The position numbers and the translations under genes are program-made. Under the pieces are notes generated by a model that was not told the DNA's origin, made no database searches, and saw only the letters and a program-made list of their open reading frames with translations. From an uncultured Caldilineaceae bacterium (GTDB lineage Bacteria > Chloroflexota > Anaerolineae > Caldilineales > Caldilineaceae), in contig OX638330.1 in assembly GCA_951812725.1 (NCBI GenBank), positions 806,001 through 870,000 of the forward strand: DNA of 64,000 bases, in the 5' to 3' direction. Positions within the stretch are counted from its first letter, which is position 1; the number at the start of each line of letters is the position of its first letter. Shown here in pieces: positions 1-9,291 of the stretch.

Positions 1-1
1 A

Positions 2-301
2 CGCGTGGGCGGCGTGCGTGTACTGGTTGCCGACAGACGCATGTATTTCTCAACCTTGAACAATTTTCGCATGGCCGGAATCGAGCCGCTCGAGCACAAA
101 ATCGTCGTTGTGAAACTGGGCTATCTAATGCCGGAGCTACGCGACGCGGCACCGCGCGAGATCCTGGCACTGACCCCAGGTTATTCTGACTTGGATTTCA
201 CCCGGTTACCATACAGATACATAACACGCCCGATCTTTCCCTTGGATGAAGAGTTCGCCTGGTCCCCGGTGATCTCAAATGTCGCAGGCTACGGCGGCTG
301 A
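2..301 (+). CDS. M81 family metallopeptidase (MlrC-like), C-terminal fragment
   Basis: The reading frame is open from the left edge of the window and stops at the TGA at 299-301, so only about the last 99 residues are present. The fragment has the pattern of the C-terminal MlrC domain: GIEPLEHKIVVVK, followed by a Leu-Thr-Pro-Gly-Tyr segment and a final ITRPIFPLD. MlrC-type proteins are zinc peptidases first described from microcystin degradation; most environmental homologues have unknown substrates. The metal-binding N-terminal part lies outside the window. The next gene starts 100 bp downstream on the same strand. The assignment rests on recalled family motifs. Confidence 0.75.
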   Translation, partial: RVGGVRVLVADRRMYFSTLNNFRMAGIEPLEHKIVVVKLGYLMPELRDAAPREILALTPGYSDLDFTRLPYRYITRPIFPLDEEFAWSPVISNVAGYGG

Positions 302-401
302 AGGCGTCAAGTCATGACCAGGTGAGACAGAAACGCGCATACGAGCATCATCAGGACTGACCGCATGGAGGTCGGTTCGTTGAAAGAGAGGAGAACGTCA
401 C

Positions 402-1658
402 ATGGCCGGACCCGGCATGGAACTGGTTGGCGAAGAGGAGATTGAGGAGGTCCTGCAGGTGTTGCGAGCCGGCTATCTCTATCGGTACGGCATTTCGACC
501 GCAGATGGGGACGATCCGCGCTTTCAGGGCAAAGTTTACCAGTTGGAGCAGGAAGTCGCCGCCATGTCGCAGGTGCGCTTCGCGGTGGCGGTCAACTCCG
601 GCACGTCGGCCCTGTTGGCGGCGATGGTGGCGCTGGGCATCGGCCCCGGCGATGAGGTGATCGTCCCTGGCTTTACATTTGTGGCCAGCATCTCCGCCAT
701 CGTTTACACCGGCGCCGTGCCTGTCCTGGCAGAGATCGATCGCACTTTCAATCTGGACCCAGAGGACGTGAAGGCAAAGATTAGCCCCCGCACCAAGGCG
801 ATCATGGCCGTCCACATGATGGGCAATCCGGCCCGTCTGAAGGAACTCAAAGCGGTGGCGGATGAACACGATCTTTATCTTATTGAGGATTGTTGCCAGG
901 CTTTTGGCGCGGCCTATAGTGGACGTCCAATCGGTTCGATCGGCCATGTCGGCGCGTTCAGCTTCAACATTTACAAGACGATCACGTCGGGAGACGGAGG
1001 CATGGTTATCACCGACGATGAAGAGTTGTACAGGCGGGCGTTCGCTTTTCATGACCAAGGTCATTCCCCTTTGCGGACCGGCGTCGAGATCGGCAAGCGC
1101 CCATTTCTTGGCTTGGATTTTCGCTATACTGAGCTGCAGGCGGCGGTGCTGCTGGCACAATTGCGCAAACTACCGGGTCTGATTGACCTTCTGCAGACCA
1201 AGAAGCGCCATTTGAAGGCGGCCCTAGCAGATCTGCCGGGCCTAGCGTTTCGCGAAGTGCTCGATGCCGAGGAAGAGGTCGCCACTATTCTGACGGTGAT
1301 CCTGCCGACTGCGGAGATAGCGCGAAAAGTTGCCGAGGACCTGGAGAGCAAAGTGGTGGCCGAGGCCGGTTGGCACGTCTACAACAACATGGAACATCTT
1401 CTCGAACAGCGCATGCCTACGCCTCTTTCCTGTTCGTTCAGTTGCCCTCACTACGCCGAAAATGGCGGTGCCATGCAGTACCGGGAAGGCATGTTGCCCC
1501 GCACTGACGACCTGCTGTCTCGCTCGATCAATATCAGTATCGGCGTGTCCGACGCCGGCCTTGGCTCAGCCTTCGGCGTTACTATTCACGACGATCTGGA
1601 TGTCGTCGCGGAGCGGGCAGACACCTTTCGCCGCGTCGCTGCCCGCTATCTTGACTGA
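402..1658 (+). CDS. DegT/DnrJ/EryC1/StrS-family PLP aminotransferase
   Basis: This 418-residue fold-type I PLP enzyme belongs to the sugar aminotransferase family, which transaminates keto-sugars, usually nucleotide-linked. It has the small-domain opening NSGTSALLAA (about residues 66-75), the IEDCCQAFGA segment that carries the PLP-ring aspartate, and FSFNIYKTITSGDGG with the Schiff-base lysine at K192. The ATG at 402 is preceded by a purine-rich AGAGGAG site. The length is normal for the family. No nucleotide-sugar biosynthesis genes adjoin it, so the substrate is unknown. MITE copy 1 lies downstream, between this gene and the PhyH gene. Confidence 0.85.
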   Translation: MAGPGMELVGEEEIEEVLQVLRAGYLYRYGISTADGDDPRFQGKVYQLEQEVAAMSQVRFAVAVNSGTSALLAAMVALGIGPGDEVIVPGFTFVASISAIVYTGAVPVLAEIDRTFNLDPEDVKAKISPRTKAIMAVHMMGNPARLKELKAVADEHDLYLIEDCCQAFGAAYSGRPIGSIGHVGAFSFNIYKTITSGDGGMVITDDEELYRRAFAFHDQGHSPLRTGVEIGKRPFLGLDFRYTELQAAVLLAQLRKLPGLIDLLQTKKRHLKAALADLPGLAFREVLDAEEEVATILTVILPTAEIARKVAEDLESKVVAEAGWHVYNNMEHLLEQRMPTPLSCSFSCPHYAENGGAMQYREGMLPRTDDLLSRSINISIGVSDAGLGSAFGVTIHDDLDVVAERADTFRRVAARYLD

Positions 1659-1790
1659 ACTTCAGCCTTACACTGGGAAGGGGGAAAGAAACGGCTCATT
1701 TGCCAAGACTAACGACATTGACACGAAGTCTGCCAGCATTGTAAAGTCAAACTGACCTTTTGCAGAGCAGGAAAAACATAAATTCAATAC

Positions 1791-2075
1791 GTAATTACTA
1801 AGCCACAGTATTTGACCAGACAGTCATCCTTGGAACCATTCAGGCTCTTGTTGACGCAACTGGTGTACAGGCGCCGCCGTGCTCGCCAGCCGACACGCTG
1901 CGAAGAAGGCACACGGTCGGTGAGGGATGGTTTTGGAGGGGGGCGTTGCGGGGGCGCAGCCCCTGCACAAGGGAGGGCCGAAGGCCCGACCGCCCAAAAT
2001 ACAACAATGAGGGGAGAAAAAACACCATTGCTCGCCTCGTTCAGGGTTGCGCATCAGTTGCGGCTGAGTAGTTAC
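1791..2075 (+). mobile_element. MITE-like element, copy 1 (subfamily A, complete)
   Basis: This 285-bp element is bounded by imperfect terminal inverted repeats: left GTAATTACTAAGCCACA, right TGCGGCTGAGTAGTTAC. It is flanked by an exact 8-bp direct repeat, TTCAATAC, at 1783-1790 and 2076-2083, the expected target-site duplication. The core holds two GC-rich hairpins, GGGGC-GCA-GCCCC (1951-1963) and GGGCC-GAA-GGCCC (1975-1987), enclosed by a GGGCG/CGCCC pairing. No credible coding sequence is present. Its right end is 28 bp upstream of the PhyH start codon, so it separates that gene from any older upstream promoter. Confidence 0.9.
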
Positions 2076-2103
2076 TTCAATACTAGAAAGGAAACAGTTT
2101 TCA

Positions 2104-2829
2104 ATGGACGCAGCCACTGCTGACATCGCCCAATCCTTCTCAGAAGACGGTTTCGCTGTCGTACCGAACCTGTTTCTCCGACAGGAGGCAAAGGCATTAA
2201 AGAAGGAAGTGCAGAGGATTCTGGTTGAGGTAAGACAAGAGCTCGGAGGAAGCAATACTGCCAGGGAGATGCTGGATGCCACAGGCGTATATGTTGGAGT
2301 GGCAGGGCGAAGCGAAATTTTCCGCCATGCGGCACGCGACAAACGGCTGGTCGACATCCTAGAGGCCATCATTGGCCCAAATGTTGAATTCCTAAGTGAT
2401 AAGGTCGTTTACAAGGACACCGAGACCCACACTGCAAGCCCGTGGCATCAGGACTGGCCCTACTGGGAGGGGACGCACAAGGTTTCCATCTGGTTCGCGC
2501 TCGATGACGCCACCCCGGAGAATGGATGCCTCAAGTTGATGCCAGGTTCCCACATCGGAAGTTTAGTCCATGACGGCGACAGCAGCGACGGCATAGGTTT
2601 CGGCCACCGGGTCCGGCCCGAAACGGTCGATGAAAGCGCGGCCGTCACCGCCCCACTGGAGGCGGGAGGCGCAGTCTTCTTCCACGACCTTACCATGCAC
2701 GCCAGCCACCCCAACACCGAGCGTCGCGAACGCTGGACCTGGATTCCGACATTTCGAGATGCCCAGGCAGACGATCCCCCCTATTCGTTTGCCGTAGCCA
2801 ACTATGTGGTTCGCGGCGTAGGGCGATAG
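2104..2829 (+). CDS. Phytanoyl-CoA dioxygenase (PhyH) family protein
   Basis: This is a 241-residue non-haem Fe(II)/2-oxoglutarate-dependent oxygenase. The double-stranded beta-helix facial triad is visible: H115-Q-D117 (WHQDW) and a distal H199 in the MHASHPN stretch. The arginines just downstream (ERRERW) are candidates for 2-oxoglutarate binding. Family members hydroxylate many small molecules, so no substrate can be named. The start ATG follows AAAGGAAAC and lies shortly after MITE copy 1. The 106-bp gap to the following kinase gene suggests a separate or loosely linked unit. Confidence 0.85.
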   Translation: MDAATADIAQSFSEDGFAVVPNLFLRQEAKALKKEVQRILVEVRQELGGSNTAREMLDATGVYVGVAGRSEIFRHAARDKRLVDILEAIIGPNVEFLSDKVVYKDTETHTASPWHQDWPYWEGTHKVSIWFALDDATPENGCLKLMPGSHIGSLVHDGDSSDGIGFGHRVRPETVDESAAVTAPLEAGGAVFFHDLTMHASHPNTERRERWTWIPTFRDAQADDPPYSFAVANYVVRGVGR

Positions 2830-2975
2830 CGAGTAACCTCAGGGACGTTTCCGGTCTTACCCGAATGTAACTGTCTAACCAGGATTGAGGGCCTGATCAG
2901 CCCTCTGGCCTGTCAAAAAGCGGGCTCCGGTCGTGTATGCCTGCCGACTTCCCGCGAAATGAGGAGGATGTAAGG

Positions 2976-3831
2976 TTGAACCATCGGTCGCTGGACATTG
3001 ATTCTACAGATCAATTGCCGAACGCCTATCTAAATCAGATGGGCGCTCTCTTTGTCGTCTTTGACGAACATTCACAGGACTCAGGCAACATATCGTATGG
3101 CGTGCAGGTTGACCGGCAGCGCTTCTTCGTCAAAACCGCGGGCGATCCTTCAGATCCACGCCCCTTTCTGTCTCACAAAAGAAAGAGTTGCCCTACTTCG
3201 CAATGCGGCCCGCCTGTGGCGTAGCTGCGCTCATGTCGCTCTACCCCGGCTACACAACGTTATCGAGTCGTTGCACGGACCACTGCTCGTCTATGACTGG
3301 GTCGACGGCGAACTTCTCTACGCAGATCGGGAAACGCGCTATAAACTTCAATCGGCCTTTCAGCGTTTTCGCAGGCTGCCCTTCTCAGAGATTCTGAACG
3401 CGCTCAATCAGATTTTCGAATTACACCATGTGCTTTCCCAAGCAGGATGGATAGCGAACGACTTCTATGACGGCTCCCTGATCTATGATTTTGTTCGCCA
3501 GGATATACATGCCATAGATCTTGACGGGTATCGGGAGGGTCCCTTTGTCAATGGGATGGGGCGCATGTTTGGTTCGTCTCGATACATGGCCCCCGAAGAG
3601 TTTGAGCGAGGCGCGTCAATCGATGAGCGAACGACTGTCTTCACACTGGGGCGCACTGCAGCCAACCTGCTATCAGACGGTACGCTGGCGCGTTCAGCTT
3701 TCGGCGGCAGCGACGCGCAATTCGAGGTTGTATGCAGGGCTTGTCAAACCTCGCGCGAGCAGCGATTTGCGTCAGTTGCCGATTTCTATACTGCCTGGTT
3801 GGAAGCGATCAGTGGGACGTCTTCTTGCTGA
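2976..3831 (+). pseudogene. Protein-kinase-like gene with a single-base frameshift
   Basis: Two overlapping frames together encode one kinase-like protein. Frame A, from 2976, holds the N-lobe with GNISYGVQV and the lysine motif FFVKTAG. Frame B, from about 3181, continues with ERVALLRNAARLW, a catalytic-loop-like IANDFYDGS, a DFG-position AIDLDG and an APE-like YMAPEEF. The shift falls at the A-run 3177-3180, where one extra base breaks the frame. The likely start is TTG at 2976, because GAGGAGG at 2961-2967 sits 8 nt upstream; the ATG at 2937 has no such site. This may be a true lesion, a slippery-run expression switch or an assembly error. The catalytic loop is atypical, with ND in place of HRD. 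Confidence 0.7.
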
Positions 3832-3958
3832 AGTAATCTGAAGCGAGTGAATCGGGGTGGAAGATCGATCTGGCGCGGCCGGCACTCCTGGAAGTGGGTC
3901 CAAAATGTGCCAGTCGCATCACTAGTAGACCAGACAAACGAGGCGGGACCAAAGGGCG

Positions 3959-4909
3959 CTACCGCCCCCCAAATCCGGTCATGGCGATCCCCTGGACGAA
4001 GTAACGCTGTGCCACAATGAAAATCGCTACCATCGGCGTCAGCATCACCGTGCTGGCCGCAAAGACGACCTCCCAGTTCTTGGCGTAGGAGTCGTTGTAG
4101 GCGCGGATGCCCAGCGCCAGCGGCCACTTGTCCATCGAGTTTATGTAGATCAGCGGGTTCATGAAATCGTTGTAGTGCTGCAATAACGCAAACACTGCAA
4201 CAGTCGCGATCACCGGTTTGGATAGAGGGAGGAGAATCTGAACAAGGACGCGGATGCGGCTGGCGCCGTCGATCTCGGCCGCGTCTTCCAGCTCCATCGG
4301 GATGCCGCGAAAGAATTGGCGCATGAGAAAGACGTAGATTGCGCCGATGCCCGCCCAGTAGGGCACGATCAGTGGCAGCCAAGTGTCGATCCATTTCAGG
4401 TTTTTGAATATCAGGAAGCGGGGTACCAGGGTCACCACATCGGGCAGCATCATCGTCGCCAGGAGCAAGGCAAACCAGAAATTGCGCCCCGGCCAACTGA
4501 TACGGGCAAACGAGTAGGCCACCAGCGCCGACGAAACGACAGTTCCCACGACGGCAAACAGAACAATGATCAGCGTGTTGTAGATGAATCTCGTTAGCGG
4601 CAATAGTTGAAACGCCTTGACGTAATTGTTCCAATGGGGATCCTGGGGCAGCCAGACGATCGGGTGCGCGAACACCTCGGTCGAGACTTTCAGAGAGGAG
4701 GAGATCATCCAGAACGTAGGCACCAGGAACGTGATCACCAGGACGGTCATAAAGACCTGTAGCACCGCCAGCCGGGCTATCTCCCACCCTGAGCGAGATT
4801 TGTCGCCCAGTCTTGGCCTCAGTACGCTCCCAGCCTGTGGATCGGCAGAAGTTGACTGCCAGTCGGTCGCCAAAGCCCCCTGCGCTTGCCTGTCTGACCG
4901 CATCGTCAT
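3959..4909 (-). CDS. Carbohydrate ABC transporter permease (MalG/UgpE type)
   Basis: This is a 316-residue inner-membrane permease with six predicted membrane segments and the cytoplasmic EAA loop (EIDGASRIRVLVQILLPLSKP, about residues 214-234) that docks the ATPase. It pairs with the upstream permease, whose stop overlaps this start by 4 nt (ATGA). The N-terminus carries about 45 extra soluble residues before the first membrane segment, so a later start is possible. It is the last gene of the binding-protein/permease/permease unit. No ATPase gene is present, so a shared MsmK-type ATPase is likely encoded elsewhere. Confidence 0.9.
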   Translation of the reverse strand: MTMRSDRQAQGALATDWQSTSADPQAGSVLRPRLGDKSRSGWEIARLAVLQVFMTVLVITFLVPTFWMISSSLKVSTEVFAHPIVWLPQDPHWNNYVKAFQLLPLTRFIYNTLIIVLFAVVGTVVSSALVAYSFARISWPGRNFWFALLLATMMLPDVVTLVPRFLIFKNLKWIDTWLPLIVPYWAGIGAIYVFLMRQFFRGIPMELEDAAEIDGASRIRVLVQILLPLSKPVIATVAVFALLQHYNDFMNPLIYINSMDKWPLALGIRAYNDSYAKNWEVVFAASTVMLTPMVAIFIVAQRYFVQGIAMTGFGGR

Positions 4910-5826
4910 TCCCCTTCCTCGTAGTAGACCCAGCGTCTAGACAAGTAGAACTGGAACAGAGTAAAGCCAACAACAATGACGAAAAGCTCCCAGGCCAGAG
5001 CCGAAGCGTAGCCCATGTTGAAGTACTGGAAGGCATTGCGATAGATGTTCAGGACCACAAATAGAGTAGCGTCCTGTGGTCCGCCTTCGGTCATGATCAT
5101 CGCCGGCACAAATGATTGGAAGGAGTTGATGATCGCGATCACCATGTTGTAGAAGATCAAGGGCGTCATCAGCGGCAGAATGACGTAGCGCAGACGGCCA
5201 AACGTGCCGGCCCCGTCCAGGCTGGCGGCCTCTTTCAGCGACTCCGGGATACTGCCCAATCCGGCGATAAAAATTACCATCTGGCGGCCAATCATCCAGA
5301 AGGACATGAAGATAAATGCCGGTTTGGTGAGGCGCGGTTCAAAGAGCCACATGCGCGGTTCAATGCCGAACCAGCCCAGTGCTTCGTTGAGAATGCCGAA
5401 TTCCGGGTGCAGTACCCGCTGCCAGACCACTGCGCTGGCAACCAAGGGCACGATTATCGGCATATAGAATCCTGCCCGGTAGAAGTCCCGGAAGCGGATC
5501 TTTTGCGTAAGCGCCAACGCCAGTGTGAAGGAGATCGTTAATTGGATGGGGACTGCGAAAATAGTATAAAAGGCGCTGTTATAGAGGCTGAGATTGACCT
5601 TTGGGTCTTTGAACATCTGCGCCAGATTGGCGAAACCGACAAATACAGGCGGGCGCAGAAGGTCCCATTCAACAAAGATCAGATAGACCGAATAGAACAT
5701 CGGGAAGGCGATGAAGACCGAGAACCCGATGATAAACGGCGACGCAAACAGATAGCCGGCGATCCAATCCCGGAGTTGTCGTTTGGAGATGCGGCGTTTG
5801 CCGCTTACGGCAGCTGTTGCGGCCAT
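4906..5826 (-). CDS. Sugar ABC transporter permease (MalF/UgpA type)
   Basis: This 306-residue inner-membrane permease has a basic N-terminus (GKRRISKRQLRDW), six membrane segments and an EAA-type loop (KEAASLDGAGTFGRLRYVILPL). It forms the heterodimeric channel with the following permease and overlaps it by 4 nt. The gene starts 60 bp after the stop of the solute-binding protein. The C-terminal YYEEGE tail is typical of this permease class in Chloroflexota and Actinomycetota. The transported sugar cannot be deduced. Confidence 0.9.
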   Translation of the reverse strand: MAATAAVSGKRRISKRQLRDWIAGYLFASPFIIGFSVFIAFPMFYSVYLIFVEWDLLRPPVFVGFANLAQMFKDPKVNLSLYNSAFYTIFAVPIQLTISFTLALALTQKIRFRDFYRAGFYMPIIVPLVASAVVWQRVLHPEFGILNEALGWFGIEPRMWLFEPRLTKPAFIFMSFWMIGRQMVIFIAGLGSIPESLKEAASLDGAGTFGRLRYVILPLMTPLIFYNMVIAIINSFQSFVPAMIMTEGGPQDATLFVVLNIYRNAFQYFNMGYASALAWELFVIVVGFTLFQFYLSRRWVYYEEGE

Positions 5827-5886
5827 GAATGATCCTCGAAGGGGCGGCGATACAGTTCGCCGCCCCCTTTGTATAGCGTAGCTTTC

Positions 5887-7281
5887 TTATCCCTGCCTGG
5901 CCCAGTGGGCATCGAGCAGGCCCTGCACGCCTTCATTGAGCGCGGGAACGACGTCAGCAGCGGTTGCGCTGTTGGCCAGCATCGGATCCCAGGCAACCGG
6001 CTTCGCCACCTCGCTCCAGATCTGCCCGCGAGAGACGCCGCCGATAACGTCGACCTCGGAACGCAGGAAGGCGTTGCTGAAGGCGGCTGCGTTGGAGACA
6101 CCGAAGCGCTCCTCAATCGTCGGGCCCCAGAAGTTTTCTACAAGCGACGCGGTATTGGGAATGCGGCCGGTTATGGTCGAATAAATCTTCTGGCCATCTT
6201 CGCCGCCCATGTAGTGAACGAAGTCCCAGGCGGCATCCACCAGATCGCTCTTAGGTACGCACACGCCCTCGGCCCAGCCGCGGTGAGGCCGGCTCTCGTC
6301 CGCCATCTGTGGCATTAACACCACGTCGAACTCGATCTCCTTCCCCTCTTCGCGCAGTTCAGGGCTGTTCAACCGCGGGAAGAACCAGGGACCTTCATAC
6401 TTCATGGCCGCGTTGCCGGTGTCGATCGTGTTGGTGCCGCCTTCCAGATCGGCCGGTGTCGGCGAAATGCCCAGGCCGTACATGAAGTCCTGCGCGACAA
6501 ACTGCAGAATCTCAATGATTTCCGGCTGGTCGTACATGGCCGTGCGGGGGTCAACCAACTCGTCGAACTCCTGCACGCCGGTGGCGCGGATCCAGTGGAT
6601 GTCGCGGGCATAGCTGCCGTTGGCCTGATAGCCGTACATCTTGGAATCGCCGTCGGTGCTGGTCAGCTGCTCGGCGATACTGACAAAGTCCTCGAACGTC
6701 CAGTCGTCGGTCGGATAAGCGACGCCGGCTTCGTCGAAGGCATTCTTCGCGTAGAACATCACCATCACACCGGACTGAAGCGGAATCAGATAGCGGCTCC
6801 CGTCGCGACGCGTGCTGAACTCGATACTGTCCACGCCATCAGGATACGGGCCGGTGAAGTTGTCCCTTTCGACGTAGGCGTCGATGGGGGCCAACAGTCC
6901 GGCATCGCTGAAAGGCTGCCACTCCCAGCCCTGGAACGAGGCAACTTCGGGCACGACGCCGCCAGCGAAAGTGGTCTGCAGCTTGGTGTAGTAATCCACA
7001 CCTGTGCCGCTAATCGAAGGCTTTATCGTGACGTTCGGATTCTGCTCAGTGTAGGTATTCCCCAGCTCTTCCCACGCGGGGATGTCAGAGGCGTCGCCCC
7101 AGGCGAAAAAGTCGAGTTCGATATCCTCGGCGGCAGGGGCTGAGCCGCCTTCTCCGCCGCTGTCCGCGGGCGCCGGCGCCGGACACGCCGCCAGCAACAA
7201 TGTAGTGGAGCCGATGCCGATTCCTTGCAGGAACGAGCGTCGGGAAACTTGGCGTCTCCTGCTCCGTTGGGCGTCTGTCAT
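5887..7281 (-). CDS. ABC-transporter extracellular sugar-binding lipoprotein
   Basis: This 464-residue binding protein opens with a twin-arginine motif (RRSFLQ, residues 14-19), a hydrophobic stretch and a lipobox ending at C33 (LAAC). It is probably exported by Tat and lipid-anchored. The mature protein is of the family-1 solute-binding type (UgpB/MalE-like), with the GYQANGSYARDIHWI and YEGPWFFPRL regions expected for sugar-binding clefts. A strong AAGGAGG site precedes the ATG. It is the first gene of the importer unit. Confidence 0.9.
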   Translation of the reverse strand: MTDAQRSRRRQVSRRSFLQGIGIGSTTLLLAACPAPAPADSGGEGGSAPAAEDIELDFFAWGDASDIPAWEELGNTYTEQNPNVTIKPSISGTGVDYYTKLQTTFAGGVVPEVASFQGWEWQPFSDAGLLAPIDAYVERDNFTGPYPDGVDSIEFSTRRDGSRYLIPLQSGVMVMFYAKNAFDEAGVAYPTDDWTFEDFVSIAEQLTSTDGDSKMYGYQANGSYARDIHWIRATGVQEFDELVDPRTAMYDQPEIIEILQFVAQDFMYGLGISPTPADLEGGTNTIDTGNAAMKYEGPWFFPRLNSPELREEGKEIEFDVVLMPQMADESRPHRGWAEGVCVPKSDLVDAAWDFVHYMGGEDGQKIYSTITGRIPNTASLVENFWGPTIEERFGVSNAAAFSNAFLRSEVDVIGGVSRGQIWSEVAKPVAWDPMLANSATAADVVPALNEGVQGLLDAHWARQG

Positions 7282-7731
7282 TGTTCCCTCCTTAGGTGGG
7301 TCAACTTCCGACCAGAAATTTGGTTTTCAACCTGTGGACGGCCCGTGGCTAGGCGGCAACTTCGCGGGGGTCTTGATGCCAGCCCGGTGGGCAACAAGGC
7401 ATAGGATACATCAACTGGCAGAATTCGTCACAATTGGGCGGTCGCATGTAGGGGAACAGCAAAGTGGTCGCATTCATTAACCAACTACTAACCTCTTCAT
7501 AATTTGCACTTATTTTCGAACCTGTAGGATTGTCTTTCAATGCAGATATCCTTAAGTTTCAAATCCATCCACACTGGCAGAGAAAGTTTCAAACTGTCTT
7601 GCGGCCTGGTGCAAATGGCATTCGATGAACACGAAGGCTGAAGGGTCTTGGCCTGTTTTCGGGAACGGGCCCTGTTGCGTCTGTACAAACCTTTCAATTC
7701 GCCAGTAGGATTCCAGCGAAGGTAACCTCTA
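7282..7731 (+). other. Divergent intergenic region, no gene seen
   Basis: These 450 bp separate the minus-strand sugar importer from the plus-strand aquaporin gene and must carry both promoters. I found no convincing -35/-10 pair, no structural RNA signature and no repeat of the MITE family. The short motif TTTCAA occurs several times between about 7532 and 7590; its meaning is unclear. Confidence 0.4.
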
Positions 7732-8406
7732 ATGGACTTGGTTCTGTTGCGGCGGACGGGCGCCGAATGCATCGGCGTATTCTTTCTTGTTCTGGCTGCC
7801 TGCGGGTCCGTCATGATTGGCGGGCTGACGGGCGCGTACGGACACATGGGCATGGCCTTCTCGTCAGGGCTTGTTGTAATGGTCATGGTAGCCGCGACCG
7901 GCCACCTGTCAATGGCCCACCTGAACCCGGCAGTGACGCTGGCTTTTGCTCTTTCGGGTCACTTCCCGTGGCGCGAGGTGCCGGTCTACATCGTCGGCCA
8001 AATTACCGCAGCTGCACTGGGAGCTGCCGTACTCCGGCTTATGTTTGGAAACGTTTTCGCACTGGGCGCCCATCTTCCGGCCGGACCGATTCTGCAGTCT
8101 CTGGTCATGGAGGTCTTGATAACCGCCATCCTGATGTTTGTCATTGCAGCGGTAGCTACGGACCAACGTGCGCAGGGACTGCCTGCTGCGCTTGCAATTG
8201 GTGGGGCGGTGGCGTTGAACATACTCTGGGCAGGCCCGATCAGCGGCGGGTCAATGAACCCTGCCCGTTCCTTCGGCCCGGTCCTTGTCTCCGGGGAATG
8301 GACGGCTCACTGGATCTACTGGCTCGGTCCGATATTCGGCGCGGCACTCGGGGCTTTCGCCTACGAATTCGTGCGCGGCAGCGAACCCGAAAAGAAGCAA
8401 GCCTAA
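7732..8406 (+). CDS. MIP family channel, aquaporin type
   Basis: This is a 224-residue six-helix membrane channel with both half-helix NPA motifs: HLNPAVTLAF (N65) and MNPARSFGP (N176). The serine after the second NPAR, where glycerol facilitators usually have aspartate, favours a water channel of the AqpZ/TIP type. The length matches AqpZ (about 230). A GAAGGTAA site precedes the ATG. The gene is convergent with plsC and appears to be a single-gene unit. Confidence 0.88.
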   Translation: MDLVLLRRTGAECIGVFFLVLAACGSVMIGGLTGAYGHMGMAFSSGLVVMVMVAATGHLSMAHLNPAVTLAFALSGHFPWREVPVYIVGQITAAALGAAVLRLMFGNVFALGAHLPAGPILQSLVMEVLITAILMFVIAAVATDQRAQGLPAALAIGGAVALNILWAGPISGGSMNPARSFGPVLVSGEWTAHWIYWLGPIFGAALGAFAYEFVRGSEPEKKQA

Positions 8407-8540
8407 CACATGCTAACTTGGAAAATCTGTATTCCTCTGCTTGAACTGATAGGTGCTTGCAGGGGGTAAGAGGCGGGTAGGGTTTATTGCCCCATCGGCA
8501 GATCTTTCCGGCCACAGGACCCTTTGACCACCAATCAATA

Positions 8541-9272
8541 TCAGGCTACATCCTGATACGGACCTCGGTTTCCGGGAGGCATCAAGGAGGCGACTTGGGT
8601 CATGGCATTTTTGGCGAGGGCGTCAAAGTGTCTCCGTCTCTCGCTCCGAGGAAGGTCTTCGGGGATTGTCAGTGGCCCAAACGGTCTGCCAACACGTATT
8701 CTCACATGCGTCCTGCGAAACTTACGCAGGTTGACCAGAATCTTTTCTGTCCCCAGCACGGCTACGGGCAGGAGGCGAGACTGCGCCTGTGAAGCCAGCA
8801 TGCCAACGCCTGATTGGGCGTGAATCAGTTTTGCGCTGTGGCGCGCCGTGTGACCGGCAATCCGTTCGATCCGCTCGCCCCGCTCCCGCGCCCCAGCCAT
8901 GGAGGGATCGATTCCCCCCTCAGGAAAAACGCCGATGGTTCGGCCGTCCTTCAGCGCGGCCAGCGCAGCACGCATTGCCTTGCGATCCACCTGCCCCCGC
9001 CAGATCGGAATCAAATTGAACGACCGGCTGAGAAAGCGGAAAAAGCAGACGCGTTCTGTCTCAATGGCAAGCAGGAAAACGATGCGGACCGGCAGGAAGA
9101 TCATGAGCAAAGGGCCGTCGAACCAGCTGAAGTGATTGGAAACGAGTATCAAGGCCTCGTTGCGCGGGAAGTTCTCCAGGCCCGTTACTGAAACAGAAAC
9201 AAAAAGGCTGCTAATCAACCGGCCAAGGAACACAAGTATTGACTGGAGGATTCCCTGTAGAGAGGCGTACAT
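8541..9272 (-). CDS. 1-acyl-sn-glycerol-3-phosphate acyltransferase (PlsC-like)
   Basis: This is a 243-residue membrane-associated acyltransferase. It has the NHX4D catalytic motif (N46 H47 FSWF D52) and the substrate-binding FPEGG motif at 116-120, where the more usual third residue is threonine after EG. It transfers an acyl group to lysophosphatidic acid in phospholipid synthesis. A hydrophobic N-terminal segment (about residues 8-30) may anchor it. It lies 19 bp downstream of the aldo/keto reductase gene and may be co-transcribed with it. Confidence 0.85.
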   Translation of the reverse strand: MYASLQGILQSILVFLGRLISSLFVSVSVTGLENFPRNEALILVSNHFSWFDGPLLMIFLPVRIVFLLAIETERVCFFRFLSRSFNLIPIWRGQVDRKAMRAALAALKDGRTIGVFPEGGIDPSMAGARERGERIERIAGHTARHSAKLIHAQSGVGMLASQAQSRLLPVAVLGTEKILVNLRKFRRTHVRIRVGRPFGPLTIPEDLPRSERRRHFDALAKNAMTQVASLMPPGNRGPYQDVA

Positions 9273-9291
9273 GGCACCATTCTCCTCTAGG

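Noticed and set aside
351..1160. Long minus-strand open frame across the DegT gene
   Set aside because: It runs antisense through a clear aminotransferase with all motifs, and its own translation is low-complexity Arg/His-rich text.
1812..2123. Open frames inside the MITE copies (for example the GGRCGGAAPAQGRAEGPTAQ type)
   Set aside because: The same peptide recurs only because the GC-rich repeat recurs; the frame is unstable between copies and there is no start site.
3786..5036. 416-codon minus-strand frame across the sugar permease
   Set aside because: It overlaps a permease with six membrane segments and an EAA loop in another frame; its own product lacks any domain pattern.
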